From: Staphylococcus durrellii | GTDB lineage: Bacteria; Bacillota; Bacilli; Staphylococcales; Staphylococcaceae | NCBI RefSeq assembly: GCF_015594545.1 | Contig: NZ_JADIIO010000001.1 | Span: 1,488,001 to 1,552,000 of the forward strand | Direction of reading: 5' to 3' | Length of the DNA stretch: 64,000 nt | Shown: one piece after another, positions 20,363 to 30,946 of the stretch | Position numbering within the stretch: position 1 is the stretch's first letter | Layout: each line of letters begins with the position of its first letter | Position numbers and translations under genes: made by a program | The notes under the pieces: model-generated | The model's database searches: none | Seen by the model: the letters and a program-made list of their open reading frames with translations, nothing else | What the model was told of the DNA's origin: nothing

Positions 20363-20941
20363 TTATTTTGCTTTAAATACGTCTCTACCTTTATAAAAAT
20401 ATTCAATACCAGATAGGATAGTAAAGAATACCCCTATGTACAATAATACTTGACCAATTGGGAAACCAATCCACGTTGCTAGAGGATCACCTAGTAATAT
20501 CCAAATTAAAGCAATCATAGTTACGGCCGTTTTAATTTTCCCAAGTTGCCCTGCAGCACTTACAAAACCTTGTTCAATTTGTAATAGGCGTAAACCCGTA
20601 ACTGCAAATTCTCTAGCTATAATAATGATTGCAACAACAGAATTGGTTAAATCTATTTGTACCAAGGCAATAAGGGCAGCAGATACTAATAATTTATCAG
20701 CTAATGGATCTAAAAATTTGCCCATGTTAGTGACTAATTGCCATTTCCTTGCTAAGTACCCGTCTGCGAAATCACTTAATGATGCTACTATAAAAATGAC
20801 ACCACTAATAAGTAATTCAATTCTTACATTGTAACCGCCTATAAATGAAACTGTTCCAAATCCAAAATTTACCAAAGCAAAAATTAAAAATACTGGAATT
20901 AGTATAACCCTAAAAACCGTTATCCAATTCGGTATATTCAT
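20363..20941 (-). CDS. pgsA: CDP-diacylglycerol--glycerol-3-phosphate 3-phosphatidyltransferase
   Basis: PgsA makes phosphatidylglycerol phosphate, the committed step to phosphatidylglycerol, the main staphylococcal membrane lipid and precursor for cardiolipin and lysyl-PG. The 192-residue membrane protein has the CDP-alcohol phosphotransferase signature D-G-x2-A-R-x8-G-x3-D-x3-D at Asp60, Gly61, Ala64, Arg65, Gly74, Asp78 and Asp82, all intact, and about five hydrophobic segments. It follows the RodZ-like gene by about 40 bases and is probably the end of the ymf transcript. ATG at 20941 has an AGAAAAGAGGA site. Confidence 0.97.
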   Translation of the reverse strand: MNIPNWITVFRVILIPVFLIFALVNFGFGTVSFIGGYNVRIELLISGVIFIVASLSDFADGYLARKWQLVTNMGKFLDPLADKLLVSAALIALVQIDLTNSVVAIIIIAREFAVTGLRLLQIEQGFVSAAGQLGKIKTAVTMIALIWILLGDPLATWIGFPIGQVLLYIGVFFTILSGIEYFYKGRDVFKAK

Positions 20942-20983
20942 ATAAAATCCTCTTTTCTATTTATATCTTATATCAGTAACTTT

Positions 20984-21379
20984 TTATAATATGATTACCG
21001 CTAAAATCCATAATACTATCGTAATAAGAATAACGGCACTAATGACTACTGCTAATTGAAGTGGTTCTTTGTCTGCTCTTCTATAAGATGGTGCTTCACC
21101 ACTTGAAAAAGCGTGAATTGCCTCATTGATGTCACTGTCTCTTCGATTAGGTATTTCCTCTCTATGTGACTCAATCAATTGCTCTGGGTCTATATTAACT
21201 GCTTTGGCATATTTAATTATAAATCCTTCAGCGTAATCAACTTTTTTCAAACCATTAAAATCATTATTTTCGATTAACTTTAAAGTCTCACGTTTAATAT
21301 GTGTTTTGCCTTCTAATTCGTTTAGCGTCATGCCTAGACGTTCACGACGTCCCTTCAATGTTTGACCAATAGTATTCAC
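20984..21379 (-). CDS. HTH membrane protein, RodZ/YmfM-like
   Basis: The 131-residue product has an N-terminal Cro/C1-type helix-turn-helix (residues about 4-70, GQTLKGRRERLGMTLNELEG) of the RodZ class and a single C-terminal transmembrane helix (about 108-130). The periplasmic-side domain of full-length RodZ is absent, as in YmfM of Bacillus. RodZ links MreB to cell-wall synthesis in rods; a coccus lacks that role, so the function here is open. The start is GTG at 21379 behind AAGGAG. It sits between ymfK and pgsA in the conserved cluster. Confidence 0.85.
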   Translation of the reverse strand: MNTIGQTLKGRRERLGMTLNELEGKTHIKRETLKLIENNDFNGLKKVDYAEGFIIKYAKAVNIDPEQLIESHREEIPNRRDSDINEAIHAFSSGEAPSYRRADKEPLQLAVVISAVILITIVLWILAVIIL

Positions 21380-21409
21380 GGCAAGATTTCTCCTTACTTA
21401 ACAACGATA

Positions 21410-22249
21410 TTATTGAAAGAAACCAAAACCATCACCGAAATCACCAAATCCGTTTTCTCCAAAATCTAAATTATTTTTTCTTTTAACAGTATTTTTCTTC
21501 ATTTCTTCATAGTGAATTTCTTGGTTTTTATTTTCTCTCAACTCAATTATATAATCAAAATCATTCATTTCGTAATCACTTGTTTCGACAAATAAGTCTG
21601 GATGCTCAACGACTTTAATCGCTGGTAAATTCATAACTTCTTTAACTAAATCTTGGTGTTTTGAATCCGCCTCTCTAGAAGTAACTGCACCATCAATAAT
21701 ATAAACGTGATCAGAATCATATTCACCTTTAATCAATGAACTACGTACTGTTTGTTTAATAAGTGTCGAACTAATAAATAACCAACGTTTATGTGCACAT
21801 ACACTACCAGCTACGATTGATTCTGTTTTACCAACACGTGGCATTCCTCTAATACCGATTAATTTATGACCATCCTCTTTGAAAAGTTCAGCCATAAAAT
21901 CAACTAGTAACCCTAAATCTTCACGTTCAAAGCGAAAAGTCTTTTTATCATCAGCATCTTGTTCTATGTAACGACCATGTCTAACGGCTAATCGGTCACG
22001 CAGTTCAGGCTTTCTTAATTTAGTAATTGAAATATCATCTATCTCGCTAACTATACCTTCAAATCGACTTACCTTTTCTAAGTTATCTGATTTAATAAGT
22101 AAACCTCTACGTGCTTGTTCAACGCCATTAATTGTAACAATACTGATACCCATCATACCTAGGAGACTAGAAATATCACCTAACAAACCTGCGCGATTCA
22201 TCGTGATTTCGTATTCTAAATACCATTCTTTTTTTGTAGTAACTGTCAT
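21410..22249 (-). CDS. YmfK-like protein with ACT and P-loop segments (DUF3388)
   Basis: The function is unknown. The 279-residue product starts with an ACT-like segment (about residues 8-80, YLEYEITMNRAGLLGDISSL), a fold that usually senses amino acids. The second part contains GMPRVGKT at 135-142, a good Walker A P-loop, and a region resembling nucleotide-binding proteins (VYIIDGAVTSREADS). A Gly/Phe-rich tail ends the protein. Conserved position between ymfI and ymfM in Bacillales suggests a house-keeping role. ATG at 22249 follows AAGGGG. The ACT and P-loop calls rest on motif reading only. Confidence 0.8.
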   Translation of the reverse strand: MTVTTKKEWYLEYEITMNRAGLLGDISSLLGMMGISIVTINGVEQARRGLLIKSDNLEKVSRFEGIVSEIDDISITKLRKPELRDRLAVRHGRYIEQDADDKKTFRFEREDLGLLVDFMAELFKEDGHKLIGIRGMPRVGKTESIVAGSVCAHKRWLFISSTLIKQTVRSSLIKGEYDSDHVYIIDGAVTSREADSKHQDLVKEVMNLPAIKVVEHPDLFVETSDYEMNDFDYIIELRENKNQEIHYEEMKKNTVKRKNNLDFGENGFGDFGDGFGFFQ

Positions 22250-22396
22250 GTTTTACACCCCTTAGTTTTCGAGCAGTGACAACTTTAAACAATAGTACAA
22301 ACGTATTTTAAATTCTATTTGTTATCGTTTGCATTTAATTATATGGACATTATAACACTGAATATTAAATTCGTGGAACAAATTATTACCTAGCTA

Positions 22397-23101
22397 CTAT
22401 AAATACCATGCCCCATTAATCTTTTGGATTGTTCCAGTTACACTTTGAGCAAGAGGATGGCATAAGTATGCACACGTATGTGCAATTTCTTCTGGCTCAA
22501 CTAAACGCTGCTGTGGCAATTCATCTAGTATTTCGCTTAACTCTTCATCACTCCATATGTCTGACATATGGCCACGAACTATGCCAGGAGTAATTGCATT
22601 TACTGTGATTGACGTTAATGCTAATTCCTTGCTTAACGCTTTAACAAAACCAATTTGTGCACTTTTCATAGCTGAGTAAATTGACTCTAAACTTGCACCC
22701 GTTTCACCCCATATAGATGAAATGACGATAATTCTTCCATTTTCACTGCGGCGTAATTGATTTACAAAATATTGCGTCAGTCGTATGAATTCACGCAAAT
22801 GAAGTTGATACGATTCATCAATTTGGCTATCACTCACATCTTGAATTTGACCATAAAGTGCGTTGCCAGCTGAATAGATTAAACAGTCTAAATTTTGTAT
22901 AAAGCCAAAAATTTTATCATAATCTGTGGTTGCTGTTAAATCACATTGAATAAATTGCACAGCTTCATTTTTAAATTGCTCTGTTAACAAAGCTGAATCT
23001 GCTGAATTATAATGCCCTATAACCTCATAACCATCTACTAATAAACGATTAACGATTGCTGTACCTATTGAACCAGATCCACCTATAACTAAGGCTTTCA
23101 T
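22397..23101 (-). CDS. ymfI: SDR family reductase, likely EF-P 5-aminopentanone reductase
   Basis: YmfI of Bacillus subtilis reduces the 5-aminopentanone on Lys32 of elongation factor P to 5-aminopentanol. The 234-residue product is a classical short-chain dehydrogenase: GGSGSIG at 7-13 for the cofactor, Ser128/Ser129, and Tyr142-x3-Lys146 as catalytic residues. It starts 2 bases after the preceding ymfH stop, in the same order as B. subtilis ymfF-ymfH-ymfI, which favours the YmfI assignment over a generic SDR. Sequence alone cannot distinguish EF-P reductase from other SDRs. Confidence 0.82.
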   Translation of the reverse strand: MKALVIGGSGSIGTAIVNRLLVDGYEVIGHYNSADSALLTEQFKNEAVQFIQCDLTATTDYDKIFGFIQNLDCLIYSAGNALYGQIQDVSDSQIDESYQLHLREFIRLTQYFVNQLRRSENGRIIVISSIWGETGASLESIYSAMKSAQIGFVKALSKELALTSITVNAITPGIVRGHMSDIWSDEELSEILDELPQQRLVEPEEIAHTCAYLCHPLAQSVTGTIQKINGAWYL

Positions 23102-23103
23102 AT

Positions 23104-24390
23104 TTATTTCATCTCCAAACGGCTATCTACCATTTGCTCTAAATTTAGACACTGTAAAGCTGTTTCATTAACACTTTCTAAAGTTATATCTTCTACTATT
23201 TCTAACATATCAAATAGGCTTACGCCTTCAAAATGTAATTTCGTATATTGATTTGCGATATATTCAGGAGAGTTTAACCCAGAAATAAATTCACCTATAA
23301 ATTGTTTTTTTAGCAACTCAAAGGCTTCTTTATCAGCTAATTTACCTTGCGCTTTTTCTAGTTCTGCTAGTAATAAATTTTTTAATTCATCAGGTTGCTG
23401 TGTTGCACTTGAAATAATTGAAAAACTGTACGTTGGTTCAAGTATAAATTGATAACCAAAAGTATCATCTATCAGTTCACTATTAAGTAAAGACTGATAA
23501 AAGTCAGTTTCTTCTCCAAATACGAGCTCAAAAAATAATGTCATTTCTAAATCTTTTCTTATAAATTGATCAGCTGATGCGTTCGTTAATGGTTTATTTT
23601 TAAAGCCCAACATTAACCTTGGAGATTGTAATTTCATTTTCTCAGAGACGAATTTTTGATTAACTTCTTCTTTTTCAACTAATGGGTCTCTTTGAATTTC
23701 TGGCTGTGCTACTTTATCTCTTTTGTCTTCATGTTCAGTGACTATATTTAGAATTTGCTGTGGTTCAACATCACCCACAACGAATAGCACCATATTAGAT
23801 GGATGATAGAACGTTTCATAACATAAATATAAATCATCTTTAGTAATGTCATATATACTGTCGACGGTACCAGCAATATCTACTTTAATTGGATGTGTTT
23901 CATACATTGCCCTCAATGTATTGAACATTATTTTATAGCCTGGCTGTTCTTGATACATTTTAATTTCTTCTGCAATAATTCCTTTTTCTTTATCTACCGT
24001 TTCTTTCGTAAAATATGGTGTCTCAACCATAGTTAATAATCGCTTTATATTTCTTTCGACTTGGTCAGTCGCACTAAACAAATAACTCGTGCGATCAAAA
24101 CTCGTAAATGCATTAACTTGCGCGTTGTCCTCAGCGAAAGCGGTAAACAAGTCATCTTCTTCGTTTTCGAATAATTTATGTTCTAAAAAATGGGCAACAC
24201 CATCAGGAACTGTGATGTATGCGTCTTGATTATAAGGTTTGAATTTACTATCCAACGAACCAAATTGAGTCGTATAAGTAACAAATGTTTTTTGAAAACC
24301 TTTTTTAGGGATGATAAAGACGTCTAAACCATTATCTAATGTTTCTTTATAAACATATTCATCTATTTGTTCGTAATATTGTTCCTGCAT
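23104..24390 (-). CDS. ymfH: M16 family (insulinase-type) zinc peptidase, YmfH-like
   Basis: This 428-residue protein has the inverted zinc site HFLEH at residues 67-71 and a downstream Glu-rich stretch (EKGIIAEEIKMYQEQPG) that supplies the third ligand, so it can be catalytic. The protein is the size of a half-barrel M16B peptidase and the partner YmfF-like gene upstream lacks the zinc motif; M16B enzymes usually act as such active/inactive pairs. Its start ATG overlaps the ymfF stop by one base, which supports equal expression. Substrate unknown; no signal peptide, so cytosolic. Confidence 0.92.
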   Translation of the reverse strand: MQEQYYEQIDEYVYKETLDNGLDVFIIPKKGFQKTFVTYTTQFGSLDSKFKPYNQDAYITVPDGVAHFLEHKLFENEEDDLFTAFAEDNAQVNAFTSFDRTSYLFSATDQVERNIKRLLTMVETPYFTKETVDKEKGIIAEEIKMYQEQPGYKIMFNTLRAMYETHPIKVDIAGTVDSIYDITKDDLYLCYETFYHPSNMVLFVVGDVEPQQILNIVTEHEDKRDKVAQPEIQRDPLVEKEEVNQKFVSEKMKLQSPRLMLGFKNKPLTNASADQFIRKDLEMTLFFELVFGEETDFYQSLLNSELIDDTFGYQFILEPTYSFSIISSATQQPDELKNLLLAELEKAQGKLADKEAFELLKKQFIGEFISGLNSPEYIANQYTKLHFEGVSLFDMLEIVEDITLESVNETALQCLNLEQMVDSRLEMK

Positions 24391-25658
24391 TATGCTTCTC
24401 CTCCCTTAGTCAAAATGTAAATCGTATCTAAGACAGTTTCTTTGGCTAAAGCGATAATCTGGTCACGAGAAACATTCATAATACCTTCTATGTATGCAGA
24501 CTCAGTCAAATCAGACTGGAGTAACAAATTATTATTTAAACGTTCAATAATACTTTTAGGTCTATCTTCCGCTTCTCTACGTTGTGAAATAATCACTTTT
24601 TTCGCTAAGTCTATTTTGTCATCACTAAAATTACCTTGTTGGAAGTTTTCAAACTCTTGAATAATTGTATCTTTTGCAATTTCATATTTATCAGAAGATA
24701 CACCACTCAAGACAAACATATAACCATTTTTACTATCGATTTGGGAATGTATGGAATATGCTAAACTTTGCTTTTCTCGTACTTCATTGAATAATACCGA
24801 TGATGGATCGCCACCAAACATCATGTTCAACACCACAAATGTAAAATAATCCTTATCTCCAAATCGGCATGGGAATTTAAAGCCCATATTTAATTTGGCT
24901 TGATCAATTTCATCATATTCAACCACTATATTGGGCAAATGGTTTTTAGGCTTCACTTGAACATCATTAAAGGATTCAAACTCAAATGGTTTTAATTTAA
25001 AGTATTTATTTATGTTAGAAGTAACTCCGGATTCATCTACATTTCCAACAACATAAACTGCGCAATAGTCGTTTTCAATCATAGATTGATATGTATTATA
25101 TAAAGATTCATTCGTAATATGTTCTATTTTATCTACTTGGCCCGTAGAAAGCTGGCTATAAGACTGATCACCAAACATGTGTTGTAGTAATTTTAAAAAG
25201 GCTAATTGCGACTTGTTATCTTCGATACCTTCTAATTTTTTTGTTAATAATGCTTTTTCTTGAGTTAGTAGTGTTTCATCAAATAATCCATTAGTTATTA
25301 GTGGATTCCAAATAATTTCTTTTAATAATTCCATACCTTGTTCAAATAAAGGCGTAGTATCTTTTAAATATTTTTCATTCACTAATTCTAAAGATATTGT
25401 AATAACGTGTTTATCTTTAAATTTTGAAACATAACTATTTACATAAGCACCATAAAGTTGTGATAACCTTCTGTTTAAATCTTTATCAGTTGGATAATTT
25501 TTGGTGGCCCTCATAAGCATTTTACTTAACAAGGATCTAGAAGTTATCGTCCTACTGTCTAATGGAGCCATAAACTTCAATGTTATCATCGTCGTTTTAA
25601 ATTTAGTTGTTGGTAATACGCTTACATGAAAATTGTCTTGTGGTTTTATGTTTTTCAA
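24390..25658 (-). CDS. ymfF: M16 family peptidase-like protein without zinc motif, YmfF-like
   Basis: The 422-residue product is homologous in layout to M16 proteins (LNMGFKFPC, MFGGDPSSVLFNEVREKQSLAYSI around residues 253-300) but where the HxxEH motif should be, near residue 45, it reads SLLSKMLMRATKN. It is therefore the non-catalytic half of a likely heterodimer with the product of the next gene. The start is TTG at 25658 with a weak AGTGGGG site; no better start is seen upstream. Same order as in Bacillus subtilis. Confidence 0.88.
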   Translation of the reverse strand: MKNIKPQDNFHVSVLPTTKFKTTMITLKFMAPLDSRTITSRSLLSKMLMRATKNYPTDKDLNRRLSQLYGAYVNSYVSKFKDKHVITISLELVNEKYLKDTTPLFEQGMELLKEIIWNPLITNGLFDETLLTQEKALLTKKLEGIEDNKSQLAFLKLLQHMFGDQSYSQLSTGQVDKIEHITNESLYNTYQSMIENDYCAVYVVGNVDESGVTSNINKYFKLKPFEFESFNDVQVKPKNHLPNIVVEYDEIDQAKLNMGFKFPCRFGDKDYFTFVVLNMMFGGDPSSVLFNEVREKQSLAYSIHSQIDSKNGYMFVLSGVSSDKYEIAKDTIIQEFENFQQGNFSDDKIDLAKKVIISQRREAEDRPKSIIERLNNNLLLQSDLTESAYIEGIMNVSRDQIIALAKETVLDTIYILTKGGEA

Positions 25659-25683
25659 TAATTTTCCCCACTTTCATTTTAGG

Positions 25684-26397
25684 TTATAGTCTATTTCTTA
25701 CCGTTTTAAACTTCACTAAACTACTTTTAAAGTAATTAAATGAATAAAATATAGGTTTGTCATGTTGATCATAATGAACTAATTTCAAGAGCATAAGACC
25801 CTCATGGGGTGAAGCGTTTAATAAATCAGATATGTGTGGTTCATAACTTATGGCCTCAACTTCGGTTTCAGCATACCAGATTTCTTTGTTAGAATTTTGT
25901 TCAATAGCTTTTAAAATAGATTGTCTATTTTCTTGATATTGGAAACACGTTAAATCATCATTCGGGATTTTATCTAAACAATAAACAACTGGAAACTGAT
26001 CTGCCGTACGAATACGTTCAATTATTGTCACAAGTGTTTTGTCTTCTATCCCTAAAGTAAACGCATCTAATGAAGTGGCAGGTTTTTCATCCAAACTAAT
26101 AAATTCGGTGCCTGCACTGTATCCCTGTTCTTCTATCATCTTGCTGATACTAACTAACTCCCCTAAAGGATAAAGGAAAGGATGTAGTGGTTTAACACTA
26201 ACACCTTCCTCTAAATTATTTGTTAAAATTTGTTCCGTTATTAATTCATCTACACCATCATAAACGTCATCAGTTTTAACTTTTAAGTCCCTAGCAATAC
26301 TTAAATAACTCGGTAATTTGTCACCGTTATTTAATTTACCAGCTTTAATTTGATTTAAAATCCACTCTTTAACTCTATAAACTGAAGTTAATTCCAT
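25684..26397 (-). CDS. ymfC: GntR family transcriptional regulator with UTRA domain, YmfC-like
   Basis: The 237-residue product has an N-terminal winged helix of GntR type (residues 8-70, LPSYLSIARDLKVKTDDVYDGVDEL) and a C-terminal UTRA effector domain of the HutC subfamily (GYSAGTEFISL to the end). It starts 2 bases after the spoIIIE stop and leads into ymfF, so it is part of the spoIIIE-ymfC-ymfF-ymfH-ymfI unit. Target and effector are not known for this orthologue. The Arg normally found early in the recognition helix region is less conserved than in sugar-responsive GntR proteins. Confidence 0.9.
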   Translation of the reverse strand: MELTSVYRVKEWILNQIKAGKLNNGDKLPSYLSIARDLKVKTDDVYDGVDELITEQILTNNLEEGVSVKPLHPFLYPLGELVSISKMIEEQGYSAGTEFISLDEKPATSLDAFTLGIEDKTLVTIIERIRTADQFPVVYCLDKIPNDDLTCFQYQENRQSILKAIEQNSNKEIWYAETEVEAISYEPHISDLLNASPHEGLMLLKLVHYDQHDKPIFYSFNYFKSSLVKFKTVRNRL

Positions 26398-26399
26398 AT

Positions 26400-28805
26400 T
26401 TACACCTCATCGCTATTTAAATCAACTAGTATTTGTCTTGGCTTGCTCCCTTTTTGTGGTCCGATTACCTGGTTGCTTTCTAAATCATCCATTAATCTTG
26501 AAGCTCTATTATAACCTATTCTAAATTGACGTTGTAATAATGATGTACTCGCCTTTTGTTGTTCGATAACAAATAGGTATGCTTCATCATAAAGTGGATC
26601 TTCACTTTTCATTTCAGATTTTTCTACTGGCTCATCCGGTTCCATCTCTTTAACATAGTTCGCTTTTTGTTGATCTACTACATAATTAACAACGTCTTGT
26701 ACTTCTTGTTCACTTAAAAATGCGCCTTGTACACGTGTACGTATTGATCCGCCATTGGCTACATATAACATATCGCCTTTACCCAATAGCTTATCTGCGC
26801 CACCACTGTCTATAATCGTTCTTGAATCAGTTTGAGAACTTACGGCAAACGCTATTCTTGAAGGTATGTTGTTTTTAATAATTCCCGTAATAACATCTAC
26901 AGAAGGTCGTTGTGTAGCAATGATTAAATGTATTCCAGCAGCACGTGCCATTTGAGTTATACGTTGAATCGCATTTTCAACATCTTTACCTGCGACCATC
27001 ATTAAATCCGCTAACTCATCTACGATTGCAACTATATATGGTAATTCGGCCTGTTTTTCATCGAGTTCTTCGTTTTGTCTACGAATATATTGATTATAGC
27101 CTTCAATATTTTTTGTGGAAGAATGTTGGAATAAATCATAACGGCGTTCCATCTCGGCTACTACTTTTTCTAGTGCTTGCGCAGCTTTATGAGGATTGGT
27201 AACAACAGGCGTTAATAAATGCGGTATCCCATTATAAACATTTAGTTCGACCATTTTGGGATCAATTAACATTAATTTCACTTCATGTGGTTTCGCATTT
27301 AATAAAATACTCGTAATTATGCCATTAATGCAAACAGATTTACCACTACCTGTTGAACCAGCTACTAATAAATGAGGCATTTTATTTAATTCAACTGTAA
27401 TAGGGTCTCCAGATATGTCTCTACCTAAACCTACTTCTAATTTATTTTCAGCAGGAAACTTTTCGTCTAGTACTTCTTTTAATGCCACAAGTGATATTTT
27501 ATCGTTAGGTACTTCAATCCCAACTGCAGAACGTCCAGGAATAGGAGCCTCGATTCTAATGTCTTTCGCTGCAAGTGCTAATGCTAAATCATTGTTTAAG
27601 TTAACTATTTTACTTACCTTTACGCCTTGAGCAGGTTGAATTTCGTATTGCGTAACAGCTGGACCGATTTTAATTTGGGTAACTCTTGCATTTACACCAA
27701 AGTTTTTTAATGTTGTCTCTAGTAGACGTCCTTTTTTTTGAACTTCAGTTTTAGATGTTGATTGTTTTTTAGCTGGTTGCTTAAGCAACGTTAATGGTGG
27801 TATCTTATATGCTTCATTCTCTACTTCTCCTGCATCTGATATCGAACCCGAATTATCATAATCTGGTAATGTTTCTGAATCAGGATTGTCTTCAATATCT
27901 TTATTGTTCTGAAGATCTTTACGCAAGTTATTAGTTGATGATGTAGTTGCTTGATGATCTAAATTCGTACCATTTTCAGCTTGTTGTACATCATTTTTAG
28001 ATTTGTCTTGAGCCTCATTGTGACCATAAATTGGAATAGCTGATTGCTCTCCTTCTGTCACTTCTGGTAAATCACTAACATCTTTAACATCTTTTGCTTC
28101 AGCTTCTTGCTCTGCTTTCTTCTGTGCTCTAACTCTAGCCTTAGCCTCTTTTTTTACTTTATTTTGCTGTCTCTTTTCACTTAATTTGTTAGAAGCAGAC
28201 TCGCTTTTAACCTTAGCATTATCAAAGAAACTTTTAGCTACATCCCTATGACGTTGTTTCAAAATCAATACGATGCTGGAAATGATAAGTAACATCGTAA
28301 TAATGATGACACCGACAAAAGATATAAGAGGTGTTAATATTTCTGTTAAATAATAACCTATTAAACCTCCACCAAAATTTGGAAAATGTGAATGTTCATA
28401 AGATTTATATACGAATGAGAGCACCGGTTCTCGCTTAGATTGATTTGCATGTGAAATATGAAATACAAGCTGAGTTAACAACAGTAAAGTTATTTGTAAT
28501 ACAATTGCACCAACAGTCCTTCTTGTTTTTGGAACACCTCTATAAAAAGTGATAAATATAGTTGCTATTAATATTAAAATATATGTTAAATATCTACTCA
28601 TGCCAAATAAATAATTGAAAAAACTATCTATCATGACACCGACAATACCTAATTGAAAAACACCTAACACAATCAAAATAATGGCAATGACCGCAAAAAT
28701 ATATTTTAAAGCATTATCGCCTTGTTTATTTTTGCGACTTGTTGTCTTCTTTCTAGTATTAGTTGGTTTTTTCTTAGCCGTTGTTCTTTTTTTCGTTTGT
28801 GGCAA
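26400..28805 (-). CDS. spoIIIE: FtsK/SpoIIIE family DNA translocase
   Basis: This ATP-driven DNA pump clears chromosomal DNA from the division septum; staphylococci have two such proteins, this one by gene position corresponding to SpoIIIE. The 801-residue product has a Lys/Arg/Thr-rich N-terminus, four transmembrane helices (about 33-50, 71-89, 97-116, 153-184), a charged disordered linker (190-350), the RecA-like motor with Walker A GSTGSGKS at 483-490 and [15 protein letters not shown], and a C-terminal winged-helix gamma domain ([20 protein letters not shown]) for sequence-directed motion. The start is TTG at 28805 behind AAGGTG. Downstream genes ymfC onward follow directly. Confidence 0.95.
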   Translation of the reverse strand: MPQTKKRTTAKKKPTNTRKKTTSRKNKQGDNALKYIFAVIAIILIVLGVFQLGIVGVMIDSFFNYLFGMSRYLTYILILIATIFITFYRGVPKTRRTVGAIVLQITLLLLTQLVFHISHANQSKREPVLSFVYKSYEHSHFPNFGGGLIGYYLTEILTPLISFVGVIIITMLLIISSIVLILKQRHRDVAKSFFDNAKVKSESASNKLSEKRQQNKVKKEAKARVRAQKKAEQEAEAKDVKDVSDLPEVTEGEQSAIPIYGHNEAQDKSKNDVQQAENGTNLDHQATTSSTNNLRKDLQNNKDIEDNPDSETLPDYDNSGSISDAGEVENEAYKIPPLTLLKQPAKKQSTSKTEVQKKGRLLETTLKNFGVNARVTQIKIGPAVTQYEIQPAQGVKVSKIVNLNNDLALALAAKDIRIEAPIPGRSAVGIEVPNDKISLVALKEVLDEKFPAENKLEVGLGRDISGDPITVELNKMPHLLVAGSTGSGKSVCINGIITSILLNAKPHEVKLMLIDPKMVELNVYNGIPHLLTPVVTNPHKAAQALEKVVAEMERRYDLFQHSSTKNIEGYNQYIRRQNEELDEKQAELPYIVAIVDELADLMMVAGKDVENAIQRITQMARAAGIHLIIATQRPSVDVITGIIKNNIPSRIAFAVSSQTDSRTIIDSGGADKLLGKGDMLYVANGGSIRTRVQGAFLSEQEVQDVVNYVVDQQKANYVKEMEPDEPVEKSEMKSEDPLYDEAYLFVIEQQKASTSLLQRQFRIGYNRASRLMDDLESNQVIGPQKGSKPRQILVDLNSDEV

Positions 28806-28979
28806 AATTCACACCTTCTTTTAGTAATTCTATGTAATTGCATAGTTTAATCCACTAACCTACATTTAAACAACCTTGCTAATGTGAAAGTATATATTTA
28901 ATATGCTTTGTTCTAAGGGTAATTTAAAAAATGGATTTTATACTATACTTAAATTTTTATAAATTGCTAATAATGACAC

Positions 28980-29032
28980 AAAGAGGTAGAAACTTGGCGC
29001 TATAAGAATAAAGCTCAAGTCTCAACCTCTTT
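28980..29032 (-). terminator. Hairpin after rnjB
   Basis: AAAGAGGT at 28980 and ACCTCTTT at 29025 are the outer arms of a longer imperfect stem (AAACTTGG ... CTCAAGT inside). It lies 15 bases after the rnjB stop. Only three T residues follow on the minus strand, so it may be a weak terminator. Confidence 0.6.
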
Positions 29033-29047
29033 AACTATGTGTTAATA

Positions 29048-30721
29048 TTAGATTTCCGAAATCACTGGAATTATCATTGGACGACGTTTTGTACTTTCAA
29101 ATAATAGCTTACTTATTTGATCACGCATATTTTGTTTGATTTCAGACCATTCGATTCGTTTTTCTAACAAACCTTGCTCTACAATTTCACGCACTTTTTC
29201 TTCTGCTTCTTTTAAGAGATCTTCACTTTCACGTACATAAACAAATCCACGTGATTGAATTTCTGGTCCGGCAGCAATACGTCTATTTTTTGGATCTAAT
29301 GTCACTACTGCAATAAATATGCCATCTTCTGCTAACAAATGACGATCTCTTAAAACGATATTACCAACATCGCCTACGCCAATACCATCAATCAACACAT
29401 TACCTGAATTTACTTTTTCATTTAGAATCATTTCTTCACCGTCATAATTAACAACGTCGCCTTTTTCTACTAAAAAGATCTTTTCAGGTTGTACATCTGC
29501 TTCGTTAGCTAATTTAGCATGGGCTATTTGCATTTTAAATTCACCATTAACAGGAATAAAATATTCTGGCTTCATAATGTTAATCATCATTTTTAATTCT
29601 TCCATACAACCGTGACTTGATGCATGAATTTTTTTGTTATTTGGTAACACTTCCGCTCCTGCTCTCACTAGTTCATTTAAAGTATCACCAATAATAACTT
29701 CCATATTAGCAGACGCAGTTATAGCTAAGAAAACTGAATCGCCCTCTTGTATATTCATTATCTTATGTTTTTGTTGAGCCATTTGACTTAATGCTTCAAT
29801 AGGTTCACCTTGCATGCCCGTAGCAATAATAATGACTTCATTTTTAGGATAATTTTCAACTTCATTAATTGGAATTAGCAAGTCTTTAGGAATATCAAAA
29901 TAACCCATTTTACGAGCAATACTAAATGAGCTTTCAAGTGATCTACCTAAGAATGAAACTTTTCTATTTAATTTGCTTGCAACGTTCAACACTTGTTGAA
30001 TTCTAATAAAGTTAGAGGCATAACAAGAAACAATCAAACGACCTTTAACTTTTGTAAAAGCATCATACATATGGGATTCTATTACATTTTCAGGCGTATT
30101 GTAGCCGGGTTTTTCTGCCTCTGTAGAATCACTTATTAACGCGAATACACCATCCGCACCAATCTCTGTCATATGTTTTAAATCTGGCGCATAATGACCT
30201 TGTAGACTTTGATCGAACTTAAACTCACCTGTATAAACGATTGAACCATATGAAGTATGAATACAAACGCCTAAACTATCTGGAATACTATGCGCTGTAC
30301 TAAAGAACGTTACATTTACGCCTTTGAAACGCATAACAGATTCATTGTTCACTGTATAATATCTAACCTTTTTATTAATATTACGTGATTTCATGTTTTC
30401 TTTAACTAATGCAATAGTTAATTTAGAACCATAAACTGGTGCGTCTACTTGTTCTAATACATAAGTTACAGCACCAATTGCGTGCTCATGCCCATGTGAT
30501 AAGAAGATGCCTTTTAATTTATGCTTATTTTCTATAACGTATTGAATATCTGGTATAACAATGTCGACACCTAGCATTTCATCCTCTGGGAACATTAAAC
30601 CGGCATCTAACATAAACATTTCATCGTCAACTTCAACGATATACATATTTTTCGCAATTTCTCCGACTCCACCAAGGGGGATTATGCGAATATTTTTATT
30701 TTTTTTCTTAATTAAACTCAA
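29048..30721 (-). CDS. rnjB: Ribonuclease J2
   Basis: RNase J2 pairs with J1 in a complex for 5' exonucleolytic and endonucleolytic RNA decay and processing. The 557-residue product is a metallo-beta-lactamase/beta-CASP protein. The zinc motif that reads HGHEDH in J1 reads HGHEHA at residues 76-81, so the catalytic Asp and His are replaced; this is the mark of J2, which is weakly or not active alone. The start is TTG at 30721 behind AGGAGG. It lies between pnp and spoIIIE, with hairpins on both sides, so it is probably transcribed alone. Confidence 0.95.
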   Translation of the reverse strand: MSLIKKKNKNIRIIPLGGVGEIAKNMYIVEVDDEMFMLDAGLMFPEDEMLGVDIVIPDIQYVIENKHKLKGIFLSHGHEHAIGAVTYVLEQVDAPVYGSKLTIALVKENMKSRNINKKVRYYTVNNESVMRFKGVNVTFFSTAHSIPDSLGVCIHTSYGSIVYTGEFKFDQSLQGHYAPDLKHMTEIGADGVFALISDSTEAEKPGYNTPENVIESHMYDAFTKVKGRLIVSCYASNFIRIQQVLNVASKLNRKVSFLGRSLESSFSIARKMGYFDIPKDLLIPINEVENYPKNEVIIIATGMQGEPIEALSQMAQQKHKIMNIQEGDSVFLAITASANMEVIIGDTLNELVRAGAEVLPNNKKIHASSHGCMEELKMMINIMKPEYFIPVNGEFKMQIAHAKLANEADVQPEKIFLVEKGDVVNYDGEEMILNEKVNSGNVLIDGIGVGDVGNIVLRDRHLLAEDGIFIAVVTLDPKNRRIAAGPEIQSRGFVYVRESEDLLKEAEEKVREIVEQGLLEKRIEWSEIKQNMRDQISKLLFESTKRRPMIIPVISEI

Positions 30722-30855
30722 AATTGTACCTCCTAATTTTAATCCCCGACCATATATAATCTCATACTATATTATAAGTTATCTTAGGCTCTATGTACAC
30801 TATTAAAGTAATTTACATATCATTCATTTTTTGTATGTAAATCATCTTTATAAAC

Positions 30856-30928
30856 AAAAAGAAACTAGTTCATTCAATTACACACTTCCTTTAAACCTAT
30901 TGTGTGAAATGATTGTTAAACTAGCTTC
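30856..30928 (-). terminator. pnp terminator
   Basis: A long stem pairs GAAACTAGTT and CACAC (30861-30885) with GTGTG and TAAACTAGCTTC (30902-30927). On the minus strand it is followed by TTTTTGTTT. It lies about 20 bases after the pnp stop. Confidence 0.85.
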
Positions 30929-30946
30929 ATAAATTGATAATGATTA

